Part shown: positions 45,801 to 54,861 of the stretch, one piece after another
Layout of the letters: each line of letters starts with the position of its first letter
How positions within the stretch are numbered: the first letter of the stretch is position 1
Assembly: GCF_002127325.2 (NCBI RefSeq)
Contig: NC_035443.2
Coordinates: 119,129,200-119,193,199 of the forward strand
DNA length: 64,000 nt
Direction of reading: 5' to 3'
Origin: Helianthus annuus
Lineage: Eukaryota > Streptophyta > Magnoliopsida > Asterales > Asteraceae
Notes under the pieces: model-generated
What the model was told of the DNA's origin: nothing
Database searches by the model: none
What the model saw: only the letters and a program-made list of their open reading frames with translations
Translations under genes and position numbers: made by a program

Positions 45801-46422
45801 GAACATTCGAGCATACCAGAACTCTATCAATGCGACTCAGCTTGCACACACCATTCCGGGTCACTGAAAACGTAAACTCCATCCCCTTTAATTCATATTC
45901 CCGCAAACCCGCCTCGTCAATAAAATCGTTGAAATCATTAGCGCATATGGGATCGAAATTAGAATTCCTTCTTTCTGACGAGTCTCGCACTGCATTAAAG
46001 TCGCCAAACACGATCCACCACCCTTGGCCTTCTTGCATAAGTCTCAAAACCTTGCTCCATAATATGCGCTTATCACAATTTTGTTGAGGAGCATAGGTAT
46101 TAAGCACATTCAGACGAACCAAACCATCTACTAACAAACCAGAAACAAGCAAAAAATTGACATCTTTAACAACTTTATCTTTAATAAATACCTTTGGCTC
46201 CCAACATGAAACAAGACCTCCCGATTGACCGCTTGCATGAACAATCTCACAATCAAAGCCAGCACCACCCCAAAAGCTAGACACTGTACCCGGCTTTAGA
46301 CTACTAGCCATCGTTTCTTGCAACCCAATAAATGAAATACCGTACTCGTTTTTAAGTCTTTTAATCCATCTAACTTTACCATCAACCCCAATCCCTCTTA
46401 CATTTAGCGATAAGCAATTCAT
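42823..46422 (-). CDS. LINE ORF2: AP-type endonuclease, reverse transcriptase, zinc-finger tail
   Basis: 1199 codons with no internal stop. Residues 1-231 are the endonuclease: NCLSLNVRGIG at the start, catalytic LQE (E36), GDFN 140-143, RIDR 197-200 and SDHSPL 224-229. RT lies about 460-740: PKVKTPLGLKDYRPITL, KIDFEKAYDNVNW, GLRQGDPISPFLF and active-site YADD about 687-690. The C-terminal zinc finger has CPMC 1096-1099 and HLLTGC 1108-1113. The protein nicks DNA and primes cDNA synthesis there. ATG 46422 overlaps the ORF1 stop. The C-terminus is odd: at an A-run (42830-42837) the frame ends -VSFFLV, while the next frame continues ~25 codons in the style of the family (WFRHRSRIKRVEW). This suggests a one-base slip in this copy. 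Confidence 0.95.
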   Translation of the reverse strand: MNCLSLNVRGIGVDGKVRWIKRLKNEYGISFIGLQETMASSLKPGTVSSFWGGAGFDCEIVHASGQSGGLVSCWEPKVFIKDKVVKDVNFLLVSGLLVDGLVRLNVLNTYAPQQNCDKRILWSKVLRLMQEGQGWWIVFGDFNAVRDSSERRNSNFDPICANDFNDFIDEAGLREYELKGMEFTFSVTRNGVCKLSRIDRVLVCSNVLNKWPNACVRALSRELSDHSPLLFTMVESNFGYKPFRWFDSWRDKNGCEEVVKGALTDLVMDGPSDVVLTRKLKRLRERLKTWYKKWKNQELEDETRLRKEKEELDVLMEQKDLEESELWVWSECKKSLDEIEYDRSRDIRQKSRVKWAALGDENSAFFHGMVNGRKARNAIPGIDVNGVWVSKPSLVKKEVMRFFRDHFKEQYKIRPELVCSGVKRLTDDDSLMLVQPFSRQEIKDAVFDCGSNKAPGPDGFNFRFVKSFWSLLEDDFGHIMDEFFETGNISLGCGSSFITLIPKVKTPLGLKDYRPITLIGMISKVKSKILANRLKKVLGSVISESQSAFLAGRFILDGPLVVNELMEWLKKKNRKSFILKIDFEKAYDNVNWNFLLSMMHQMGFKSRWGKWIEGILKASRSAVLVNGSPTFEFNCEKGLRQGDPISPFLFLIAMEALSWLLKKAQEIGVLKGINFSESEADITHLFYADDALIMGEWSQENIQNTARILRIFYICSGLRINIHKSNLYGIGTEDFEVDDMMAILGCKRGSFPFVYLGIKVGANMSRINNWNMVIDVIKRRLETWKARTLSIGGRLVLKSVLENLPVYYFSLYQAPKAVVQSIEAIFRRFFWAGSSGVNKIPWVAWEVIARPKNKGGLGVASIQDTNEALLLKWTWRYKCDAVSLWKKIIEGCNGATRAWSLLPCGPLASGCWRRIVKIGSKKLANGSEFNTLFAAQVGDGSAVNFWTDTWLRHEPLRLIYPALFRLESNKWAAVNQRVQLVNGSRTGMVWSWRQTPSSDAEVSELFQLLSDLFEYRWKPGADKWSWKGDKNGLFSVRGAKQVLADPGTAAQSEVFIKWKTWTPLKCKIMVWRAALNRLPTKMELLKRGVLIEDVACPMCGEDNETLMHLLTGCIVSTEIWARVSSWCNITPPIVFDVKDLLALADLQPYSKKEKDILRGIIYTTIWMLWIERNSRVFEGKHRRPLELLANIKTVSFFLV

Positions 46423-48062
46423 CGCTTCACTCCTTGTAACCCTTCAATAACAATCGACTCCCGAATAATGTTATCATTAACACCTACAAGTGCACCAAGT
46501 TTAGCGGCCAAGCCTTTTGTAGCTTCCACTTCATTCGCAATATTAACAGCTTCACCATTCTCCTCAATATTACTTGGACCCATGTTAACATTTTCGTGTT
46601 CTACCCCGTGCCTTTCTAAAATCGGTTTAGAGTTCAAATCAATACTTTCCTCTACTTCACTAACCTCTTCCGTATCCCCATCAACATTGTCAACACGGTT
46701 GCCATCCAAACCCAACATCCCATCCAAGCTAAATAAATCGTTCTCTATGGCGTTCTTCGTTCTCTTTGTTACCTTCAAGCTTTCGTTGCTACTAGTATAG
46801 GCGTTGCTCGGTCTATCCACCCCTTCCATATTCTTAAACTTTTTCCGCTTAATGGATTTCAAAGCCGAAGCTTCTCCATCCTCAAATTGGAACGTAACAG
46901 CCGGTACAAACATATCCTCATCAACATTGGCATCAACCCCGTTTCTAGCATTCGGCTCCTCCATTGAATTCATGTTAAACTCTTCTGAACATGGAGTAGA
47001 GTTCTCCTCCTCGTCAGACCCGTCCTCCTTACTACTCCCACCTCCATTCTCAACATTCTCGGCACTCTCAACTATCTCAGGCTCAATGAAATCCGGAACC
47101 CATTCGCCCAAATCCTCCGTGACCCACACCTTGAACTTACGATCTCTCCAATTCACCAATACTTCCTCCGACACTCGTTTACCATCTCCTACTAGAACGC
47201 CGATATACTCAAACGACAAATCTTCATCAGTTAATGACTTATTCGCTTTGTGTACCACTCTTCCAAACAAACCAGCCACTGTATTAATGACTTCATGATC
47301 GAGTAAACAAAGAGGCAAACATTGGATTTTAAGCCATGCAAGACGTTCAAACCCAGCTACTTGTCCATTCCACACGCATGATTTCGAGAACGCATCCTCA
47401 AACTTACTAACTTCATTGTTAACGGCAGATGCCGTCTCTTCATCTTCAAACGTTATGAGAATATCCAAACCGCCTAAATATTGAACCTTAAACGGTGACA
47501 TACATACCTGACTAATCATCACTTTTACCTTTCTCAACGAAGCACTGTCATGCATTGTTGCCATAATAGCCTTGCCATACGAGTCAAGAAACGCATTAAC
47601 TTTGTCATCCACAGTAATCTTTTTCCCAACCAACATGTCTCTGAACGACCAATCGCCCCTCTCACCATTATGCACATTACTTCCCCCAGACGCCTCCTGA
47701 TTCGGCCGTGAGTTCATCGGTTTAACAAAACGACGATCTTCAGCCTTTTTATCCCTGACCTCCCCGTCTTCCAGGACGAAACGAGCAACACTGGCCCAAA
47801 GTTTATTCTCCCCTATTCTTATATTTCTTATATTCTTGATCAATGCCTCTTTGTCTTTGACGTCCAACATCGACACAAACCCAAACCTATTACCTCGAAT
47901 ATCTCTCTTACGAGCGATGTACAAATCGAAGATTTGACCAAAAACCCGAATCTGAGTAGCCACATCTGAACCGCTGCATCCATCTGGTAGATTTGTCACG
48001 AAGATCTTGGTTAAACGACGTTGGATTTCGATGGGAATGATCTTCTGCCGCCGGTCGCCCAT
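46419..48062 (-). CDS. LINE ORF1: RRM-domain RNA-binding protein
   Basis: 547 codons from ATG 48062. Residues 19-95 form an RNA-recognition motif: RNP2-like IFVTNLP (20-26) and RNP1-like RGNRFGFVSM (56-65). A central globular part follows (KVKVMISQVCMSPFKVQYLG, WLKIQCLPLCLLDHEVI). The second half is acidic and low-complexity (EESIDLNSK, NVENGGGSSKEDGSDEEENS). There is no CCHC knuckle. RRM-type ORF1 is known in one large group of plant L1 elements. The protein would coat LINE RNA. The TGA stop (46421-46419) overlaps the ORF2 ATG (46422-46420). Confidence 0.93.
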   Translation of the reverse strand: MGDRRQKIIPIEIQRRLTKIFVTNLPDGCSGSDVATQIRVFGQIFDLYIARKRDIRGNRFGFVSMLDVKDKEALIKNIRNIRIGENKLWASVARFVLEDGEVRDKKAEDRRFVKPMNSRPNQEASGGSNVHNGERGDWSFRDMLVGKKITVDDKVNAFLDSYGKAIMATMHDSASLRKVKVMISQVCMSPFKVQYLGGLDILITFEDEETASAVNNEVSKFEDAFSKSCVWNGQVAGFERLAWLKIQCLPLCLLDHEVINTVAGLFGRVVHKANKSLTDEDLSFEYIGVLVGDGKRVSEEVLVNWRDRKFKVWVTEDLGEWVPDFIEPEIVESAENVENGGGSSKEDGSDEEENSTPCSEEFNMNSMEEPNARNGVDANVDEDMFVPAVTFQFEDGEASALKSIKRKKFKNMEGVDRPSNAYTSSNESLKVTKRTKNAIENDLFSLDGMLGLDGNRVDNVDGDTEEVSEVEESIDLNSKPILERHGVEHENVNMGPSNIEENGEAVNIANEVEATKGLAAKLGALVGVNDNIIRESIVIEGLQGVKR

Positions 48063-48110
48063 ACTAGGGTTTTGAAAATTTTTACGAGTTTTTTTTTTAA
48101 GTTAAACAAT

Positions 48111-48575
48111 AATATTTATGATTAAATAATATATAAATTATCTATGATTTTATTATTTCTTAAAATGGATAAGCATATGGTTTGATTTACTTTATTTGTT
48201 TTTGCATAAATCAAGTATAAATATAACTAAATAATACGTTTACCTTTGAAAAAAACTAATTGTTATTTTCTAAGAAACATTGTGTTACGTTATTAAAAAT
48301 GTTTTTTTTTTAATTTTATGCATTAATATTTCACATCAACACCCCAAAAAAATATGTAAAATAGTAACACTCGTATTTGAGTTTATATATTAAAAATAGT
48401 GAAGTGAAGTGAAGTGATTATTTCAAAAAAAAATGGATGAATTTATCTATTAACTCAAACAAAATTTAATTAATAGATAATAATTTTATTAATGAATTGA
48501 AAGAGAGAATATTATATGACATTTACTAGAATCTTTTATTATAATTAGGAGTAAATTACTTTTTTAGTCCTTGTA
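48111..48575. other. AT-rich flank; ends in a cut-off GGAGTAAATTACTTT motif
   Basis: No gene is present. Near 48549-48575 GGAGTAAATTACTTTTTTAG resembles the MULE TIR at 28987 and is cut by the G3 LTR that starts at 48576. It is probably a remnant of a related MULE. Confidence 0.45.
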
Positions 48576-48840
48576 TGTCACACCCCAACCGGTGGCGGAA
48601 ACACCGGGGCATGGCACTGAGCGAAACAGATTGTTCATGAGAAATTCCATAACAACTACCATAACCCATCAAGAAAATTAAGTTATTACAGACAGCGATA
48701 TCTCAAAAACAAATAACATGTTCCGACAACTCAGATTTAAATAAATTGTTCGTTTGTTTCTAGACTTTTCCTAACTCGATTCCAAATAGCAAGCGGCCTA
48801 GCAGATAACATCCTAAACACCTGTCACATACGTTAAGATA
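48576..48840 (-). repeat. G3 LTR fragment (left part), host of the G2 insertion
   Basis: It begins TGTCACACCCCAACCGGTGG, the reverse complement of a gypsy LTR end of ...GGGGTGTGACA type, as G2 itself has. G2 splits it with TSD AGATA (48836-48840 and 62834-62838). The putative target base pairs of G3 are TTGTA at 48571-48575, but its other end lies outside the window. Orientation is inferred as minus. Confidence 0.6.
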
Positions 48841-51800
48841 TGTAACACCTCGAATTTTTGTGTCCAATGATGTGTTAACACGTGTCATTTGATTACACGT
48901 GGCATCTATAATAAATAAAGGACTAATTTTGACAAACCTTGAAAGTATATAAATTCGAGAGTTATAAAATGTCAACAAGGGTAAATAACTGTATAGTAAC
49001 CCTAAATAATGCTTGTACCTTCAAACGAATAAATCATAGATCGTACGGAAGCGAAACGCGGAAGAAAGTGAGAGATTACGAGCTACAGGGGTTAACTGTG
49101 TCAACATGTTTAATTATACCTCTGAGTGACCCTTTAACGTTCCCAAGGCTTCGTAGCAGTATTATACGCTCACTAGAATATACTGTATAAAATCCGCGAA
49201 GTTCCGTCTTAAAACGAGAGAGTTATACTCAAATTCCTATAAGAAGGGTTAAAAGCGTCAACAGTGAAAGTTAAGGCTTTCCAAATAATTAATAAACTAA
49301 CCCGGGGACTTAATAATGCGGGTAAATAACACGAGGCCCCTATCGGTAAATAACCGAGGGCCAAACCGCAAAGTTACCCCTTCAAACCCGAAAGGTCAGG
49401 TAAATCATTACGAAAGATTTCGTTATTAATTACCAGGATTTCGTAATCATTTCAAAAGATTTTAAAAATCTGAAAAACAGGCCTCTCGCGACCCGCGTTA
49501 AGTAATAGCCTAAGTGTAAGCCTCCTAAATTACACGCCTGATATTTGAATATTAGGCGACCCGCGTTAAAGGTACATGGGACTCCCATGCGGGTCGCGTA
49601 AAGTGCCCAGATGCAGAAAGTTGTAGTTTCTTGCCTTTTGGAGCTTGTGAACGATCATACACATAATTAATGGAGCATGGGCGCCCCCTACTCGACCCAT
49701 ATCCCTTAGGGACACCTGCCCATGATCCATGATCAGTATAGGCCAATGTGGAATGATCTTGGGGTTCATTTTTCACTATAAAAGGCCATGTTGTGGTTAC
49801 AACATTCACACAACTCAAAACACAATTACTGATCATTCTAAGAAGCTCCCAAGCATCCATCTCTGCTCTATAAGCAAGACTCAACTTCTGTAAGTGATCT
49901 AACCCTTTGTGGTTTCACATTTCCTTAGTAAATGGCTAAAAACCAAACCGTCGTAAATACGGTTTGACTTTAAAATAACTCAGTAATGGATCAGTCTTAC
50001 GACGAATCAAAAGTGGTTATGAGTTGGTATTTATGTGGGTAATAAACCTCTAAAAGGGTTCCCCCTGATCACCACTCTAACTATGTCAAATATCGAGTCA
50101 AACGTGCGGATAAAAAGTCAACAGAAAGCTATTTTAGCAATTTATGCATAATCTGTAATGTATATGCTATGAAACCTGTTTTGACACTCGTAAAATATGA
50201 TATTAAGCATATAAACTTGTTTGCGCTCGTTTGAATCGATCATTTGCTATATTGACCCGGTTCGGAGCCGAATGTCGCAAAAGTTTGACTTTTGCTTTGA
50301 CTTCAGTTCTGACCCGTTTTAGTGAGGTATAGATATGCCTTAGGACTCTCTTAGGACCAGGTCACATGTTGGTATAAACCTCTGTGATCGGTTCATGAGT
50401 TATCCGAGTCTTTTGCGCATTTCCGTCATTCGCCTAAAAGTTGACCGTAACGGCCTTTTGAAATTAAAACGAGTATTTCGGACACGTGAACGGACCAGAA
50501 CCTTGCTTAATAAATTATAAGCATGTCCTTAAAGTTTCACGTCAATCCGAGGTCTAGAATGAGAGTTATGCTAAATGGCGCATTTAAAGTAAACTTTAGT
50601 AATTAACGGCGCAATTAGCATAACACCTATCTAAACCAAGATTTCGTCACCAAAACTTTTACCCACTGTATTAAAATAATATTTTGGGAATTTTAAAGAT
50701 TTTTAATAATTTTTACCTCGCTCATAACCTGCGGTTATGGCTACGGTTCGGTAAATACCGAATATGCCCTTTTCGGCCAAAACATGAGTTCTACAAGGTC
50801 TTTTGACCCGATTCCAGTTGCTACTAGTTTTAAATAATAAATAAAGTATTTTAAGCTTTATAAGCTGTTCGGGAAACTCAGATTTCCTGTAGAACTCGAA
50901 AAGCTCTTTAAAAGTCTTTAAAATGACCGAAAAGCCCCTACGGGGCATAATATTAACTTAAACTCGTTACGGGCGTCACGGAAGGTATCCTACTGATACC
51001 ACAACCCATTTAAAGCATATTGACTTAGGAAATAAGCGTACGACTCTCATGGTTAACCGTTTCGCCTATTGCGCGCACGGTTCGGCTTATGAAACTAGTT
51101 TTCATAAATTAGCCGATACGGGTCAAATAATATTATTTGAACCCCAAAATCCAGAGTGTGAACCATAAACCCATATAAAACAAGTCTCTGAACTTGTTGG
51201 GTCAGAATCACACTCCATTCTCGGTTTTCCCCTTTTCGCGCGATTAAACCATATCTATATATATCGGAACCAACCGGTCTAGGCTACGGCCATTATAACG
51301 ACTCGTTAGGATTCTAAGAGGTTAATTAAAACCTTCATTCCAGATTAGGAGCCCCAGTAAAAGCTATCGGTGATTTAATCCAAATTAAGGAAATATACTT
51401 GCAAAGGTAAATACTTTAACTTATTTCCCCTATATGGGCTTGGGTTACGGTATATTAATACCGCTTGATTGAGCATTATATTCTTCCATCGCTTAGGTGG
51501 TTAATTAAATAATATGATCGGCTCATTTAAACAGTTTTGTTTCTTAAAAGCCTTTGGGGGGTTTAATGACCGTTGTCCCGGATATCCTTGGCATCATTTT
51601 ACGAAATGGCCACGACCATCGACATCCCGGTGTAGGCGTACACCCGGTATAAAGTGTCGACATTAAATTAAAAGACGTAGCCGTTGGTTTTATACTACGG
51701 TTTTACGCAATGTGGTGTGTCTATAAATCTTTAACCCGGCACGACCCGGGCTACTGAACGCATAAAAGAACATGTAAAACGTTCACAAGATTTTATTATA

Positions 51801-52219
51801 ATTTTCCCAAGTTATAAAAGAGTTTGTGCCTTGTGCATTCAAATCAATTTTAATAAACATTTTCAAATGTGTCAGTTGAATGTATTTACCAGTGCAAACT
51901 GACGTATTTTCCCCAAAAAGATTAAGTGCAGGTACTAGACGAAATTGGCTGGTATTAGCTGCCTAAGCATCACGAATAGTCTCGCAAACTCGATGCCGTA
52001 TCTGAATGAACAATATTTATTTATTTTGATCCGCTGTGGATACATTCGACTTCTGTAATACATTTGATATTACAATCAGAGGTTGAAATATATTTATTTA
52101 TCTTTAAGCTTCCGCTGTGCATTATATAATTGTGTGGTTTGACTATATTGTTGCCAACATCGTCACGGTAATCCCCCACCGGGCCCACCGGTGAGACACG
52201 TGGAAATCGGGGTGTGACA
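48841..52219 (+). repeat. G2 5' LTR (3379 bp)
   Basis: Starts TGTAACACCTCGAATTTTTG and ends GGAAATCGGGGTGTGACA. It is very long for a plant gypsy LTR. The promoter lies about 940 bp in; the remaining ~2.4 kb would be R/U5. No ORF of note is inside; small frames (49552-49884, 50703-50948) recur in both LTRs and look like chance. Confidence 0.96.
49777..49783 (+). promoter_or_regulatory. G2 LTR TATA box
   Basis: TATAAAA in TTTCACTATAAAAGGCCATG, followed ~25-35 bp later by CA-rich sequence suited to transcription start (ACAACATTCACACAACTC). The copy in the 3' LTR is at 60392-60398. A GTAAGT donor-like site follows at 49890. Confidence 0.75.
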
Positions 52220-52222
52220 GGT

Positions 52223-52236
52223 TGGTATCAGAGCCA
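52223..52236 (+). promoter_or_regulatory. G2 primer binding site (initiator tRNA-Met)
   Basis: TGGTATCAGAGCCA begins 3 nt after the 5' LTR and is complementary to the 3' end of tRNA-iMet. Confidence 0.95.
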
Positions 52237-52392
52237 ACATTGAGTGAATTAAACACTACCCTATTGTGTTTAATCTCAATGACACAATTTGCACATACTT
52301 GAGTCTAGACAATAACTTAGGACAAATTCGGATTGATACTCCTTTTTGTCTTTATTCCCAATTCGATTTTTAATAAGTTTTGGAGCAGGAAA

Positions 52393-53606
52393 ATGCCACC
52401 TGTTATATTCCAAGGAAGAGGAAGAGGAAGAAGAGGCAGAGGAGAAGTCGTGACACATCACGATAACGAAGCTGGACCATCAGGTACAAGACATCCTTCA
52501 ATGACACGGAGTGAAGAACCACAACGACGAAGAGATCTGTATGAACCTGCGAGGCGTTCCACCTCGCGCAGCTCGACGCCATCCTACCGGCACTCCTTTG
52601 GGCCAAACTCAGAAAATGATCCCAACAACCCACAACCTTCCTTCATACCTCTGCAACGTTCGGTATCGACCCGGAATTATGACGACCCTACTCCATACTA
52701 CATAGGCCAGTTTAATCCGGCTGACTACATACAGGAACCTTCAGGTTTTGTTCCACTAGGGCCACAAGATCATTTCTCCGAGGACCATATGGATGAAGAT
52801 ACTGATCCAACTGAACCTGCGCGTGGTACGCCCACGCATCCGATAGAAGTCTCTGATGGGTCATCCTTCCATGGCACGCCCTATCAGGGACCTGACAGTT
52901 TCCAAGCGATGTTTGACCGACATGAGTGGTACTACACACCACCTCAACAGACATCCCAACAACCGCGACATCCACAGGATCCCTCTGAGGATTCAAGCTT
53001 TGAGGCAGTTACGCCACCACCTCCGCCACCGGCACAACCAGTAATACCTGATCCGCCAAGGCGTAGGAGGACAAATGCTCGTATGTCTACACGAGGAGGA
53101 GGGGGTATCCACTTCAGCACTCCTCGACATTCTAGTAGTAGCCACTATCCGCCACTACAAGAAGAAGGACCTTCAAGTCCTATACAGGAGGCGAACTCCG
53201 CACCAGCTGCACAAAATTCGCCACCATTTGGGTATGACCAACCCATACCTGCTTACACGGGCCCAACGGCTTACAACCCGTTCGAACCGTCACAAGCACA
53301 ATACAACTACGGCTATGAGCGCGACCCATATGTGGTGTCGGCAAGATATAATGCGCGCTACCCTGACGGAGCACACGGAACATGGGACCACCGGACTACT
53401 CAGCTCATGGGTATCCAATACCTCCCAGACCTCCAGTTCCGCATCAAGCGCCACAACCACGTTTCTCTCCTCCTGAACAGGAAGAAATACTCCATCGACT
53501 AGATCGTGTGGAGAGAGAGTTCGAGGAAGAGAAGAAAAGCCACCGAGGATTTCTCAAGGGCTTAGCGAATCTACTAAAGGGCAAAAAGAAGAAACGTGAC
53601 CACTAG
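52393..53606 (+). pseudogene. G2 extra ORF upstream of gag (RG- and proline-rich), one frameshift
   Basis: ATG at 52393 starts MPPVIFQGRGRGRRGRGEVV, an RG-rich N-terminus. A long Pro/Ser/Tyr-rich region follows (SFIPLQRSVSTRNYDDPTPY, TPPPPPPAQPVIPDPPRRRR). Near 53380 the natural reading moves to another frame: GPPDYSAHGYPIPPRPPVPH, a coiled-coil-like EEILHRLDRVEREFEEEKKS and a basic end GKKKKRDH, stop 53604-53606. The original frame runs on to 53502 without sense. About 400 residues in all. There is no similarity to gag or pol. The position matches the extra ORF of G1. RNA binding is only a guess from the RG box. Confidence 0.7.
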
Positions 53607-54861
53607 CCCTTAATAGTTGTACTAATGTAATTTCTACTTTGAAATAAAGTCCCTGCGTGGACATTTATCGTATTCAGTCTCTACGAAGACTTATCTTTTA
53701 GTCCTTGCATGGACACCTATCTTGTATTAGTCCCTGCGTGGACTTGTCACTTATTTTAAAACCTCTATGGAGGTATGTACTATTTGAAAGACCTGTTTAG
53801 GGCAATATGTAAGTGTATTTGAGATTATGGAATGTATGTTATGAGTTTTGTTTTAATATGTATAAAAAAAATAAATCAAAACCATTCCTTTTATATTGAT
53901 CTGCCTAGATAAAGAATCTTAAAAGGTGAAACCTAGCTTGGTGTCTTTTAAGATCCAGTCAAGATGGTACGACCTAATTGAAAAAGATTCTGATTCCCTG
54001 TTAACCTCTGTACGCATGTTAACAATCATGGCAGATGTGATTCGTTAAAATCACGCACGTCATTCTTGTACGATAATCCTTTAGGGATTTCAAAACCCCA
54101 CTAAATGATTTATAAATCGTGGGTTAAATCACCAATGAAGGTGATCAGTATTATTAAAACATCCATTAGTGATGTAGTGCCTACGGGCCAACCTTATTAA
54201 AACATCCATTAGAGATGTAGTGCCTACGGGCCAACCTTATAAAAACATCCATTAGTGATGTAGTGCCTACGGGCCAACCTTATTAAAACATCCATTAGAG
54301 ATGTAGTGCCTACGGGCCAACCTTATAAAAACATCCATTAGTGATGTAGTGCCTACGGGCCAACCTTATTAAAACATCCATTAGTGATGTAGTGCCTACG
54401 GGCCAACCTTATTAAAACATCCATTAGAGATGTAGTGCCTACGGGCCAACCTTATTAAAACATCCATTAGAGATGTAGTGCCTACGGGCCAACCATATTA
54501 AAAACATCCATTAGAGGTGTAGTGCCTATGGGCCGTAATAATTGTCTTATAAAGACAAAAGGCAGTGGTAGTCTATGACTCTCTGTCAGAAAGAGATAAA
54601 ATAACTACGGTTCAAATCTCTATGCCTTTGATTCTCAGAAATCTCGGCTAAAATTATAAAACATCCTCGTGATTAGGCTTTATGCCGCCAATACTATTTA
54701 TATAGCTGAAATAGGATATATTCAAATCCTAATATGAAATGAAATAATAAGTTAACCAAATATGGTCTCTATACCATGGTTGACAGATTGTCATAAAAGA
54801 CAATTATATAATAATCTCTTGAATAAAATTTTGTTATCTTCTGTAACAGATTCAAGTTACA
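53607..54861 (+). other. G2 leader between extra ORF and gag, with short repeats
   Basis: Non-coding. 53648-53775 has three or four copies of AGTCCCTGCGTGGAC-like units. 54153-54535 is the 43-bp minisatellite. A good splice acceptor (TATCTTCTGTAACAG, ending 54849) lies 12 bp before the gag ATG. Confidence 0.7.
54153..54535 (+). repeat. Nine-copy 43-bp minisatellite in the G2 leader
   Basis: Units are TTAAAACATCCATTAGTGAT + GTAGTGCCTACGGGCCAACCTTA. ACATCCATTA recurs at 54159, 54202, 54245, 54288, 54331, 54374, 54417, 54460 and 54504: period 43, with 44 for the last. Two variants (TTAGTGATG and TTAGAGATG) are interspersed. Confidence 0.95.

Larger units (their letters stand above)
42677..48110 (-). 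mobile_element. Near-complete L1-clade LINE with two ORFs
   Basis: On the minus strand there is a short 5' leader, ORF1 (RRM protein), ORF2 (endonuclease-RT), a ~140-bp 3' UTR and an A-tail (T-run 42677-42686). The 5' end is not exact (48063-48110) and no TSD could be confirmed. Sequence right of the LINE at 48480-48545 partly resembles the inverted complement of the left flank (42620-42676), which confuses TSD detection. Confidence 0.92.

Noticed and set aside
42600..48560. Target-site duplication of the LINE
   Set aside because: Flanks are AT-rich and share an inverted similarity (42620-42676 against 48480-48545), and no exact direct repeat could be fixed.
49552..50948. Small minus-strand frames repeated in both G2 LTRs as genes
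   Set aside because: They occur only because the LTRs are duplicates. The peptides look like chance and cross the LTR promoter.
54153..54535. Regular 43-bp repeats as a CRISPR-like array
   Set aside because: The units are contiguous with no spacers, and they lie in the leader of a plant retrotransposon.
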